A stretch of 64,000 bases of DNA from the NCBI GenBank assembly GCA_026770025.1, contig JAMXDE010000036.1, positions 310,001 to 374,000 of the forward strand. The letters run 5' to 3'. The DNA is from Craspedostauros australis (Eukaryota; Bacillariophyta; Bacillariophyceae; Mastogloiales; Achnanthaceae). Under the pieces are notes generated by a model that had not been told where the DNA came from, did not search any database, and saw only the letters and a list, made by a program, of their open reading frames with translations. The translations under genes were made by a program, and so were the position numbers. The first letter of the stretch is position 1. Every line of letters starts with the position of its first letter. Of this stretch, positions 41,847-52,306 are shown in pieces.

Positions 41847-43784
41847 TTACACCCAGTCTCTTGGGTTCTGGCAGACCTCAATGAACTCGGCCTCAGGTGA
41901 ACCAGGCTCTGGGATCTTGTTGTACTCCCAGCGCGCGGTCTCTGGCAAACTCATGAGGATGCTCTCGATACGTCCTCCGGTCTTCAGTCCGAACACCGTT
42001 CCGCGGTCGTACACGAGGTTGAATTCGACGTAACGTCCGCGTCGCATCAGCTGCCACTCCTTCTGCTCCTGCGTGAACTCGTCGTCCTTGTGCTCCTCGA
42101 TGATGGGACCGTAGGCCTTCACCACGGAGTTGAGGCACTCCTTGCTGAACTCGAAGATGGTGTCGGCATCGCGGTCGTTCTGGTCGTCGAAGAAGATGCC
42201 TCCGAAGCCACGGGTCTCGTTGCGGTGCTGGATCAGGAAGTAACGGTCGGCCCAGGCCTTGAACTCCTCGTGGTACTTGGGATCGTGCTTGTCGCAGATC
42301 TCCTTGTACGTGCCGTGAAAGTGCTTCATGTCATCCTCGTTGATGTAGGATGGGGTGATGTCGGTTCCGCCGCCGAACCACCAGACGCCGCCATCGGTCT
42401 CGAAGTAACGGTAATTGAAGTGCATGGTGGGGCAGAATGGATTCTTGGGGTGCATCACACTGCTCAGTCCGCAGGCGAAGAAGGGCACGCGCTCGCCCGG
42501 TTTCATGCCCTTGGCACGGTCCACGCCGCGCTCGGTTGCGGCCTGGAGAGCCTCCTGCGGCATGCTGCCGTAGACGACGCTGAGGTTGACGCCGGCCTTC
42601 TCGAAGACCTTTCCGCCGGTGAGGACGCGGGACATACCACCGCCTCCGTTGGGGCGGGTCCAGCAATCCTCACGGAAGGTGCCCTCGCCGTCGATTTCCT
42701 CGATGGCGGCCGTGATGGAGTTCTGAGCGTCGCGGCACATCTTTTCGAATTTGGATCGCATTGGGAAGTTGCCCTCTGGACCGTCACCTTCGCGGACGAG
42801 AGAGTCTGGGGCTTGCTCCTGTGCGTCATGATCAACATGAGAATCATGATTATCATGGGTGTCATATTGTCGTCGTCGTCGTCGTCGTCATGGTAATTGT
42901 GGTTGCCGCATGTGCATGTTGGGGTCGTTGTTGTCGTCCAGTTTTCGGCCGTGAGAATCATTTATTGAATTTGTGAACATGCCGTCCAATCAATATTCGA
43001 CCATTGATGGGTGTGCAGGTGAAGCAGGGGCGTCAGCCAAGCGTGGAATCAAATTGAAAGAGGAGCGGGATGCAGTTGATGGTGAGAAAGGATTTCATTT
43101 GAATATGATGTGCACAATGTGCGAAAGTGCATTCTCTCGCAATTCATGCAGCGCGCGCAGGAATTTTCTGCGATTGGTATTTTGAATCGCGATGAATGAG
43201 GTCCTCCTCCAAAGGACGAGCGTCGCGTTCCCCGAATTGGTTGGCAACCGTGGCTCCTGGATCTCACTTCGTGGATCATCCCATGTCTCATCTGCAAGTG
43301 ATCTGGCTCCGAACATGCTCTCGAGTTCTGCTGCTGTCCGAATTCACCGGTTGGAATTATTTCGACCAAACCGCCGCAGATTGAGTGCACGATCCAATCC
43401 AATCGAAAGGCATGCAATGTGTCACAGCTGCCCTGCTGCCTTCGAAACGTGCAGCATGCGCGGGTCACATGGCCTGCATTGCACAACGGCAAGCGCATCC
43501 GCCAATGCAATATAGACACACACACACATACATGCAACGAGAGAGAGAGAGAAACATACCACTGCCTCATGAGTGTTCCATCCGATGTTGACGGGGTTCT
43601 TGTCGACGACATCCTCCTTGCTGTCTTCGGTCTTGGCCTCTTCCTTGGTGGAGGACATGCCGAGTCCGCTGCTTCCACCGCGGACCATCTGGGCGCCTGG
43701 TCCCATGGGCGTGAAACCGCTGACGACGCTGGACACGCTGCCGGCGCTCAGCATCATCATCATCAGAGCGTTGGAGTACTTCAT
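41847..43784 (-). CDS. HEMF: oxygen-dependent coproporphyrinogen III oxidase, plastid-targeted
   Basis: Exons 43560-43784 and 41847-42818 with a 741-nt GT-AG intron in phase 0 give 398 residues. The enzyme converts coproporphyrinogen III to protoporphyrinogen IX in heme and chlorophyll synthesis. Family blocks are all present: [50 protein letters not shown], and [16 protein letters not shown] followed by [12 protein letters not shown]. The splice joins NTHEAV to [10 protein letters not shown], matching the usual lead-in to the catalytic domain. The N-terminus is a Met-rich signal peptide ending SSVVSG followed by Phe, then a basic Gly/Ser stretch, so plastid import is expected. The intron holds a CGT trinucleotide run at about 42871-42889. 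Confidence 0.96.
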
Positions 43785-44661
43785 CTTTGCGTTGCGTTTG
43801 CGTTCCTTTCAACTGCTCCTGCTGCAGTATGTCTTCGACTTGAATTGGATTGGTGCTTCAAATCAGTCTGCAGACAATCTATGACCAATCAAGAAATCAA
43901 TCAAAGCGTCAATCAGTCGGCCAAAAGCGATCGATCGATCAATGAGCAAAACGTGCGGTGAGTTGTCGAGGAGGACTTTTTGACGACGTTTTCCGATGCG
44001 GTGAGAGGAGGTGGCGCGATGGATTGATCTTCGTCCACACAAGCTTCTCGTGGGTTGTGGCAAGGAAACAGCAACAGGGGAGATGAGAAGCCTGATGACC
44101 AGAGCACAAAGTGCCGAAACCGAACAAACGCCAAAGATCCTCCAATAACGTGTCGCAAAGAACCCGAACTCTGGAAGTGCGTGGTAGCACTGGTACTTCA
44201 ACTTACTGGCGACTCCTTCGAATCAGCTCATCATGTTTTCCAGGTGGAACGCAAAGATCCAACTACAACCAAACAACGACAACCACGCGATTTCGACGAA
44301 CATGTTCGCATTTTTTCATCAGAGTTCGCGATCAGGAATTGAGGCTATTTCGTTCCTTGAACAAGTCTACATTCAACGAATATAGATTGTGCAAGCGCGG
44401 CACATGCTTTTCGCGCCAAAACACGCTGGAGCCACCAAGTCATCATCCAGATAGGGCTGGACTTCCCTGGCTCTGTGATCCATTCATAGAGTATAATGGA
44501 ATACGTAATAGTACAATGCAATGATCTCCACAAGCGTTGGACTCTGTTCTATTGTCAAAATATAAAATTATATGCACATTGGCAATACGGTGCAATAGAG
44601 TAGTCCTCCAGAGTACCCAATGTGGAGCATACCTTACCTATGAACGCTGCAACACACTTCG
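43785..44661. other. intergenic region between two minus-strand genes
   Basis: Holds the promoter and leader of coproporphyrinogen oxidase (AATCAATCAA words, GATCGATCGATC at about 43929-43940) and the AT-rich 3' flank of the large gene ending at 44662. No supported coding frame. Confidence 0.55.
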
Positions 44662-47600
44662 TCACACCAACATGGTGATCCCCAAGGCCACGAATCCATC
44701 CTCGCCGATATCGCCATGCCGACTGCACGTCACGATGTTGCGGATGCAATCGACGGTGGCCTGGTCGGCGCCGATCTCCCTCCATCTCTTGTACAGCCGC
44801 AGCAGCCTCGAGAATGCCGATTCCGAAATCTCCTCGCCTTGGCAGAACAGCGCAAAGTTGTACGGCAGATCGTGCAAGGCCAGCGCGAAGAATTGCTGCA
44901 GCGTCGGGGGAGACAGGCGTTGCCATTCCGACATGCCGTGCACCGTCAGGCACCCCATAGACAGATCGCCGTCGGATCCGATGCCCTCCGTCCACTTGCT
45001 CACGAGTGCCGCCAGCATCTGAAGTGCCACCGTCGTGGCCGCCGCGCCGATGGACAGGTAATTCTCCAGCAGCCGCAGCAGGATGTCGATCCTCTTGTCA
45101 TCATTCTCGACCGACGTTGCCTCGGCGACGGCGCACGCGACGCGCAGAAGCGACGAGGAGAAGATCTCGTCCTCGGACGATGCCAGCTGCTTGCAGAACC
45201 ACGTGATCGACGCGGCGATCTCGCTGGATGCACGGGCCGGCGTCGTGAAGTACTCGTTCTGCACCAGCCCCAGCACGCAGCGGCTGCGCAATGCTTCCCC
45301 CGCGAAACCGTCCTTGCCCGTCAGGGCGAAGAAATCGGCCTTGCCCAGCACTTCGATGGGGATCTCCTCCAGACAGTCCGTGTACGACTCCAATATCAGC
45401 TGCTCTTCCGTGGAAGACACCCTGCTTGCTGCCGTCCAAGGCGCGTCGCGGATGCCGGCGAAGATCCGCCTCAGCACGTGCGTGCGGAGGATGCTGCACA
45501 CCTTCGGCGACATGGAAACCTTCGAGTCCTTCATCGATTTCATCAGCTTCTCCATCGCTGCGAGATATGACACCGTCCACGACGGGTGATTCCCAATCTG
45601 ATTGATGCAGAACCGCCACACGTTGTCCACCGTCTCGGCCACCACGCCCTGCGGAATCTTGGGCACGAGGTCCGACAGGCATTCGATGAACTCCTTGATC
45701 CCGTCTTCGTTCCCGAGGTTCCCTCTCATGGATGCGATCGGCGTGTTGGCAATCTGCAACGACAGTGACACAAATTCCTTCCCGCCGATCCCGCTGCCGT
45801 GATGGTCGCGAACCTGCGACACCAGCAACTGGCTGCACACCACCTTAGTGCTTTGCTTACCGCTGTGCATGATGTCTCTCAGGACGGTTGCGAAGTGCCC
45901 TGGCAGCGGCAGAGTCTTCAGCGTGCCCAGCAGCATCTCCACATTCACTTTTCGAGCCTTCGGCAGTGTCGAGCCGCTGTCGGGAGTTAGTGTGCCAGCG
46001 AGTGCGGTGATCACAGTTTCCAGCACCGTCCCTGATCTCGGCGCCGGCATCGCCGACATGCCCATGTCGGACGCGGAGGCTTCCATACTTGATTCTGGGC
46101 CAACAGAGTCGCCAGAGGAGAGCATCGGGATCGACCCATCCATACTTGCCATGAAGCCGGTCAGGATGATGCAGATCTCAGTGTACTTGTTCCACCCGTG
46201 CGTGCCTGCGCCTGACACGATGAGGCCGACGATATCCTTCACGTCCTTGATGGTGGCGGAATATGACAGCTTTGGCGTTTGCAAGATGCTTTCCGATGCG
46301 CACCCCAGACACGGTATGGATGCAATGGACAGCGTCGCTGCAACGATGGACAGCGCTCTGCCTGGCTCGTCGAACAAGTTGCGGTTGCCAACCAGGAACC
46401 GACGGATGGAATCCGGAATCGTCTTGCTCGCTGTCGCAGAGACGGCATACAGGACGTCATCCAACCCTCCGAACTTGTCCTCCATCCCATCCTCAAACAC
46501 CTTGGCGTATCTGGAGTAGATCTGCTCTATCTGACGGGCTTCAAACAATCCAGCCTGCCGGCATGCACGCAGTACAGACGGCATGGCAATGCCCTTCCCG
46601 GCTCCCCACTCGATGCTTTCCAGCATACAGTACACCCCAAGCAGCAGCTCGTCATTCACGATCGCAAGGCCCGGCAGGCAGATTGCGAGCGCGATGAACA
46701 TGATCTTCGCTTTCGTCTTGTTCGCTTTCTCCAACCGAACTCGCTGCTTGCCCAGCGCGGTCAGCCTCCGCACGTCTGGCGATCTCCCCTTCTTGATGCA
46801 ATCCACAAGGTCGTTCAATTCCGAATACTCCTCATCGAAGAGGCTGATCAGCAGCTGCACGAGGAAGCTGATGATGTGCTTGGCGCATTTCACGTGGTTG
46901 GGTCTGCTGTCTTTCAGAAACTCAAGGTACGCGGCCTGAGCGATGATTGCGAGACCGAAGGCTGCTCCGAACGTGACCTCGCCTTCGTGGTCTGTGATGG
47001 AGCGGATCAGCGCGTTCACCGCTCTGTCCACACCTTCTTGGTCGTTATTGTGGAGGCGGGCAATGGCGGTCAGTGCGATTGCGACCCTGCCACTATCCAT
47101 GTCTTCGCAGTCTCCGTCATCGTAGGCCTCCCACACATCATCGCAGATACTGCCGACCTGCCGTGAGCAATCCGCACCGTCTGCCTCCAGAATGTCACGC
47201 ACGAAAACCCCAACTGCGGCAAGCCCCAGCAGTGCATTGTCTGGTGCATCATGCCGATTCCTCCATCCGCGTAGATGCTGCAGCGTGCTATCCAGCGATT
47301 CCAACAGGTTGGCCTGACTGTACCCATCCGCGCTGTTGCTGGCAGCGCTGGCGACGTCCTTCAGCAGTGATCTAGCAGCATTCAACCAGCCTTGCACGGT
47401 GAAACTCTGCACCAGCGGATCGCGCTCCTCCGTCCTCACGTCCAGCGCCACATCATTGAGCAAGGTCATTGGCTTCCCCTCAAAGCACAGGAGCATCGCC
47501 ACGGATGACGTCGGTGATGAGTTTTCGTTGTACAGCTGCTGCACCTTCGCCACCCGAGGCAACGCTGAGTCTGTCTCGTGATCCAATGCACCATTTGCCT

Positions 47601-50600
47601 TGCCTGCATTTGCTTGTCTCTTGCCATTCGCAGCATCACCACCCAAATGCCACAGATTTGCACTGAAGGAATCCTGCTCGAATGCCATCATCTTGACGAT
47701 CAGTGCCGCAATCGAGCTGTTCGATGCATCTGGTTCCGACTTGTTCTTGCTTGTCGCCGAACTAGGAGAATTGACGCCATTGATGATGATCTGCCGAAGG
47801 TCGTTGTATCTCTTCGCCACGGATGCATTTGCATTCACCATTGCGTTCTTTGCGCCGTCACTTGCATAACCGTTCTGGCCGTCGCCATTAGGGCTGCCAT
47901 TGGCGGTTGTCGTCATAGCTGGAGCTGTCATCAACCGATGCAGACCTTCCGCGTTCAACCCAAGCGCGTGCACGGAATACCGCGCCAAGGATTCATGGAT
48001 GGCGTTGCGAATTCGATTCACCAAAGTTCGATCATTTCTGGGCATTGTGCTGTGCAATTGCAAGCGCTGCGACTGAGCCAATGTAATTAACGTTTCGATG
48101 CATTTGGAGACTTGCGACGTATCCCCATCCCTAACAGCGCGCGATCTATTCGCAAGGATTTCATGATCGTCATCGAAGGTGCCACGAGGACGACCAAATC
48201 CATCACCGCTGCCCTCTCCTCTGCCATCTTCATCATTTTCGTCGTTGTCGTTGTCATCGTCGTCATCGTCGTCATGGTCCATGTCTCCTAGCCCACCATC
48301 GCCAAGCAATTCCACCAACGGTTCCAAGATGAGCAAAGGCAGGCGGATGATCTGATTTCGATCGTGGACATCGCATAGGTGTTTGTTCAAAACGACCATG
48401 ACGAGGGAGAATTCTAGCTCCTGCGACAGCATCAGATAATGCAAGCATCGCAACGCGAAGTGAATCAGCACAGCGTGAATCGGCGTTTCGTCGCTGCTGG
48501 AAGTGAATCGGTTGGCGGTGGAACCTGCCATGATGAAGGACTGGACCCAACCAATCACATCCGACACATCCCGTATCAAGCCCTCCTTGGCCATATCCGC
48601 TAACGTCGCAATGACGGCGATGCTGATTTGACCGATTTCTGCGATGCGCCGTTCCTCTGGCAGATCCATCTGTGCGATGGCTTTCGTGAGCGCCAAGCAT
48701 TTGCCGATGGCGTCGATGACGCGCGTGTACAGACGGCGGTTGGCTGCGCAGAGCTTTGGGAAGAATCGGATGATGGTGGTGCGGACTGTGATGGGCATCT
48801 TCCGATCCAGCACGTAGCTGTTCAGCAGGTTCCAAACTTCTCGCGAGCAGTGCTTATCGATGATCAATGTGGTGCAGAGGAAGTCCAGCTGCTTCATCAG
48901 CAAAGCGCCATCTTGCGCTGCGCATGTCTGGTTGATTGACTCCATCCACACAGGTAGCAGCGGGATGCCAACGTGAGAGTATACAGGCAGCATCTGCCTC
49001 CAATATCTCGTTGCGGCCCGAGCATCTACACTGGATAGTGCGATGCCCAAAACGAATGCGGCATTTTGCTGGATCGAGGATAGGATAGATGCATGCGGGA
49101 ATATGGCGGACTCCTCTATGTCGTCATCATCATCGATACCATTGTTAATGTCGAACATGGAAGGCTCGGTGTTGTCGGGGAGGCTTGCTGGTGCGACGAA
49201 GTGCAGGAATTCTTCCGTGTTCACGACAGAGTCATCGAGGAATTGGATGATGCTTTGGATGTTCTGGTTTGGATCTTTCATGGATCGACTGGAGGACAGT
49301 TCGGAGTTGGTCGTGACGGTGGATATCACCGGCTGGAGGAGGCTCGATGCGGCCAGCGTGATGAAGTTGTGGCCTCCATTTCCCTTGGGATCAATCTTGT
49401 CCCCGTTGGTTCGCAGGACGCATTTCAAGGCTTGGAAGATGCTGGTTCTGTAGGACTGCGACGCAGGCGCCGTGGTGTCGAACGTCTTGGCCTTGTCCGT
49501 CGGAACGGGCGAGAGGTATGAGATGATCTTGACCAGCATCATCGCTTCATCGTTGCGAGGTAACGAAAGGGCCATGGTCGCCAATCGGAAAAAGGTTGTG
49601 TCGGTCATTTTGATCGATGACGACGAAGCCAGCGATGATGGTGATGATGACGACGTTGTTGATTGTGACGATCTTGACAGCTTCGCGAGAATTTCGAGGA
49701 GCGATTGGTATCCACTGTGGAAGGAAACATGGTAGGATGGAACGATCGTGAACCAGCTTAATAGTGTTGTGCACAAGATGTGCTCCAACCATTCCTTGCA
49801 CTTATCGAGATAGAGGCTGCGTTGCAATGTACGGCTGATGCCATCGGTCTTGGTCTTCTCGCTGTCGCTGTTGCCATCCATGTAATCAGCGCCGTAATCA
49901 ACATCACGATGATTACGATCGCGACGATGACGCTGATGCTGCCACTGTCGCTGCCGATGTTGAGATTGAAAATCCTTGGTTCCTCCAACGCGACCGCCAT
50001 TCTTCGCGCCGTCTCTCCCTGCCGCGGCCGCGCTTGCTTCTACGCTGTCCTCCATCTCTGCTTCGCTGAGAATCGAGTTTTGGAGAAAGACCGCCAGCTC
50101 GAGCAGGGTGTGGAACCATTGGGTTGCCAATTCCTTGGCAGCGACAGGCGAGGCGGTGTAGCTGTGCTGGTTCGCGATGGTTCCCGTCGTGTAGCACGAT
50201 GATACGGTCCGCAGGAAGAGATCCAGCCCCTTCGTTTGCCATGTGAGGATGTGCCACAGCTTTTGAATGAGGACACCAAGATCATTCGTCTGTTCCACCA
50301 GCTGCCAAGACTGTCGCCAAATCTCTTGGCAGCAGAGCGTGGAAGCAGCGATAGACGTCGATGGGGTCAGGACCGTCGCGGAAAGCAGCGGGCTGATCAT
50401 GCATCGCAGCAGCATCGATGCCTTCTCATCACCATCGTCAATGTCATTGGCGTTTGCAGCGTATTGGCGGAATGCAATCTGAATGCACTCCCGCAGAAAA
50501 GAGAATCTCCCAGCATCCGTCTCGAACTGTCGGAATGTCATCGCGATGGTGTGACCAGTTTGCAATCGATTTTGAGCAGCGCTGTTCATCCTGGAGTGCT

Positions 50601-51471
50601 GGCTGTCGTTCTTGTGATTGCGAAACATCATGGGGATCTTTTGTCCGCTTGCCTGCGCCGAGGATAAGTAATCCAGTTTGTCACTTTGGTACTGCGCGTA
50701 GGCACGAGCCAGGATCGTGAGCGCCTCGAGGAATGGTTGCTGGCACGACATTTGTGATTGGTACCTAAGGCTGTTGCGGTATTTGTTGACCCTCCTTGCT
50801 GTCTCAAATGAGGAGGCGATTGATGACGACGTTGCCTTCGATTGCGTCTGATTGAGGCTTTTGACATACTCGTGCTCGCAGTAGACCATCCACTGTGGCA
50901 GCCAATCCAGCTGGATGTAGTTCGGAGTCGGAGTGGAGGCACTTTTTGAGGTTCCTGAGGCATCGTGGTTGCTTTCGACTTCGCCGTGCAGAGGCGCTAC
51001 ATTGGGCGATGACGACGGCGATGACGGCGATGATGAGGAGGCTGTGGTCGGCCCAGATTCTTGCAGCAGCTTGGCGAGAAATCCGGACAGGACGTTGGTC
51101 GGCACCTTCTTGTTGCACAATGCCAGCAAGGTCTTTTCTTGCAAGCCCTTGGGGATCTCGCACACATTCAGCGCTTGGTAGTGCTGGGCCAGCTGTCTGC
51201 CAAGGGCAGTGGCAATCGCATCTGGCGGACGGTCCATGCGGAGTTCCTTTGGTGATTGTTGGAATGCCTGATGGCCGCCACTCCTGACATTCCCATCGGC
51301 GTTGCCACTGGCAACCATGCCTACCCGGGCACTGCTTGAGGTGTTGGCGCCCGCGTCGCCGCTCACGCCCTGCGCATGATACTGCCGTTGTAGCCGCTGC
51401 AGCAGCGTCAGCACATCGTCCTCTGCCATCTTTTGGATCTTTTCGGCAGTATTGCTGCTGCTCGTATTCAT
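44662..51471 (-). CDS. very large intronless helical-repeat (HEAT/ARM-like) scaffold protein
   Basis: One frame of 2269 residues from the ATG at 51471. The N-terminal 700 residues are Ser/Gln-rich with helical blocks. A very acidic run (Asp-rich, about residues 1060-1090) lies mid-protein; the rest is a long series of hydrophobic helices with short loops, as in HEAT/ARM solenoids. No kinase, GTPase or enzymatic motif was seen. The size and all-helical solenoid recall focadhesin/RST1-type proteins, which assist the cytoplasmic Ski-exosome system, but this is a weak analogy from memory and the family is left open. No intron is needed: no stop interrupts 6.8 kb. It is divergent from the Cdc37 gene, 835 bp away. 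Confidence 0.8.
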   Translation of the reverse strand: MNTSSSNTAEKIQKMAEDDVLTLLQRLQRQYHAQGVSGDAGANTSSSARVGMVASGNADGNVRSGGHQAFQQSPKELRMDRPPDAIATALGRQLAQHYQALNVCEIPKGLQEKTLLALCNKKVPTNVLSGFLAKLLQESGPTTASSSSPSSPSSSPNVAPLHGEVESNHDASGTSKSASTPTPNYIQLDWLPQWMVYCEHEYVKSLNQTQSKATSSSIASSFETARRVNKYRNSLRYQSQMSCQQPFLEALTILARAYAQYQSDKLDYLSSAQASGQKIPMMFRNHKNDSQHSRMNSAAQNRLQTGHTIAMTFRQFETDAGRFSFLRECIQIAFRQYAANANDIDDGDEKASMLLRCMISPLLSATVLTPSTSIAASTLCCQEIWRQSWQLVEQTNDLGVLIQKLWHILTWQTKGLDLFLRTVSSCYTTGTIANQHSYTASPVAAKELATQWFHTLLELAVFLQNSILSEAEMEDSVEASAAAAGRDGAKNGGRVGGTKDFQSQHRQRQWQHQRHRRDRNHRDVDYGADYMDGNSDSEKTKTDGISRTLQRSLYLDKCKEWLEHILCTTLLSWFTIVPSYHVSFHSGYQSLLEILAKLSRSSQSTTSSSSPSSLASSSSIKMTDTTFFRLATMALSLPRNDEAMMLVKIISYLSPVPTDKAKTFDTTAPASQSYRTSIFQALKCVLRTNGDKIDPKGNGGHNFITLAASSLLQPVISTVTTNSELSSSRSMKDPNQNIQSIIQFLDDSVVNTEEFLHFVAPASLPDNTEPSMFDINNGIDDDDDIEESAIFPHASILSSIQQNAAFVLGIALSSVDARAATRYWRQMLPVYSHVGIPLLPVWMESINQTCAAQDGALLMKQLDFLCTTLIIDKHCSREVWNLLNSYVLDRKMPITVRTTIIRFFPKLCAANRRLYTRVIDAIGKCLALTKAIAQMDLPEERRIAEIGQISIAVIATLADMAKEGLIRDVSDVIGWVQSFIMAGSTANRFTSSSDETPIHAVLIHFALRCLHYLMLSQELEFSLVMVVLNKHLCDVHDRNQIIRLPLLILEPLVELLGDGGLGDMDHDDDDDDDNDNDENDEDGRGEGSGDGFGRPRGTFDDDHEILANRSRAVRDGDTSQVSKCIETLITLAQSQRLQLHSTMPRNDRTLVNRIRNAIHESLARYSVHALGLNAEGLHRLMTAPAMTTTANGSPNGDGQNGYASDGAKNAMVNANASVAKRYNDLRQIIINGVNSPSSATSKNKSEPDASNSSIAALIVKMMAFEQDSFSANLWHLGGDAANGKRQANAGKANGALDHETDSALPRVAKVQQLYNENSSPTSSVAMLLCFEGKPMTLLNDVALDVRTEERDPLVQSFTVQGWLNAARSLLKDVASAASNSADGYSQANLLESLDSTLQHLRGWRNRHDAPDNALLGLAAVGVFVRDILEADGADCSRQVGSICDDVWEAYDDGDCEDMDSGRVAIALTAIARLHNNDQEGVDRAVNALIRSITDHEGEVTFGAAFGLAIIAQAAYLEFLKDSRPNHVKCAKHIISFLVQLLISLFDEEYSELNDLVDCIKKGRSPDVRRLTALGKQRVRLEKANKTKAKIMFIALAICLPGLAIVNDELLLGVYCMLESIEWGAGKGIAMPSVLRACRQAGLFEARQIEQIYSRYAKVFEDGMEDKFGGLDDVLYAVSATASKTIPDSIRRFLVGNRNLFDEPGRALSIVAATLSIASIPCLGCASESILQTPKLSYSATIKDVKDIVGLIVSGAGTHGWNKYTEICIILTGFMASMDGSIPMLSSGDSVGPESSMEASASDMGMSAMPAPRSGTVLETVITALAGTLTPDSGSTLPKARKVNVEMLLGTLKTLPLPGHFATVLRDIMHSGKQSTKVVCSQLLVSQVRDHHGSGIGGKEFVSLSLQIANTPIASMRGNLGNEDGIKEFIECLSDLVPKIPQGVVAETVDNVWRFCINQIGNHPSWTVSYLAAMEKLMKSMKDSKVSMSPKVCSILRTHVLRRIFAGIRDAPWTAASRVSSTEEQLILESYTDCLEEIPIEVLGKADFFALTGKDGFAGEALRSRCVLGLVQNEYFTTPARASSEIAASITWFCKQLASSEDEIFSSSLLRVACAVAEATSVENDDKRIDILLRLLENYLSIGAAATTVALQMLAALVSKWTEGIGSDGDLSMGCLTVHGMSEWQRLSPPTLQQFFALALHDLPYNFALFCQGEEISESAFSRLLRLYKRWREIGADQATVDCIRNIVTCSRHGDIGEDGFVALGITMLV

Positions 51472-52306
51472 GCCTGTGCTGGATGGCGAGTTCCACGATC
51501 TGCCAATAGACCTTGACTTGATGGCTTGGGTGCTGTTGCCTTGACTGTCGATGTGCTCGTCACAAGCCGGAACCGAGTTGTATCATACAGTTTGCTCTCA
51601 GTCCAACCCTTGAAGCAATACTCCAGCTTATCGCGCTCGTGTTCCTGCTCTCGCTCGTGTTCGTCAGTATTGTTTCCTTCCAGGCGTGCTTGGTGAGCAA
51701 CATGGATGACGCCAATTGTACTCGTCTGCGTATGCCAAGGACGGATGCTGCTGCTGCTGCTACTGCTACTGCTGATGGTCCATCCCGTGAGAAGATTCGG
51801 TTCCACACAGAGGTATGCACCATACCATTCCGTACCATGCCCGTGCGAGGACGACTTTGCTGATGCGTCATTGTGTAGCGCCACACTTGTGCCGAGCGTT
51901 TGGCGGTGTTGGCGCCAGAAACGAATTCAAATTCGAAAAGAACCACCGAAAAAATGACACTTCACAAAGTCGTGTTGATCAAATTGACACAATCGATCAC
52001 AAGTCGCTTCATTTGAGTCAACTTCGCCGAAGAATCGGGAGACGGACAGGTGATACATGTGATGAATTCAACCAGCTTTCGTCGAAGATCCGAAAACGAT
52101 ACACGGGCTGTCGTGCACAACAGGACAACAGTGCCCAATGACAACCATGCTCACCATGACCCATGACAAACGGCGAACAATTGACCACATCGCTCCACAC
52201 TACACCACCACCATCAGCATCAACACCAGCATCAACATCAAAGCACGATACCAACGACGGTGCAAAGTGCAGCAGCAGACAACAACCACTTGAACGAACA
52301 GCCACG
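51472..52306. promoter_or_regulatory. divergent promoter region of the scaffold and Cdc37 genes
   Basis: About 0.8 kb between outward-pointing genes. The last 120 bases before 52307 form an A/C-rich leader with CATCAACACCAGCATCAACATC words. A CTGCTGCTG tract lies at about 51748-51775. No core promoter element identified. Confidence 0.5.
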
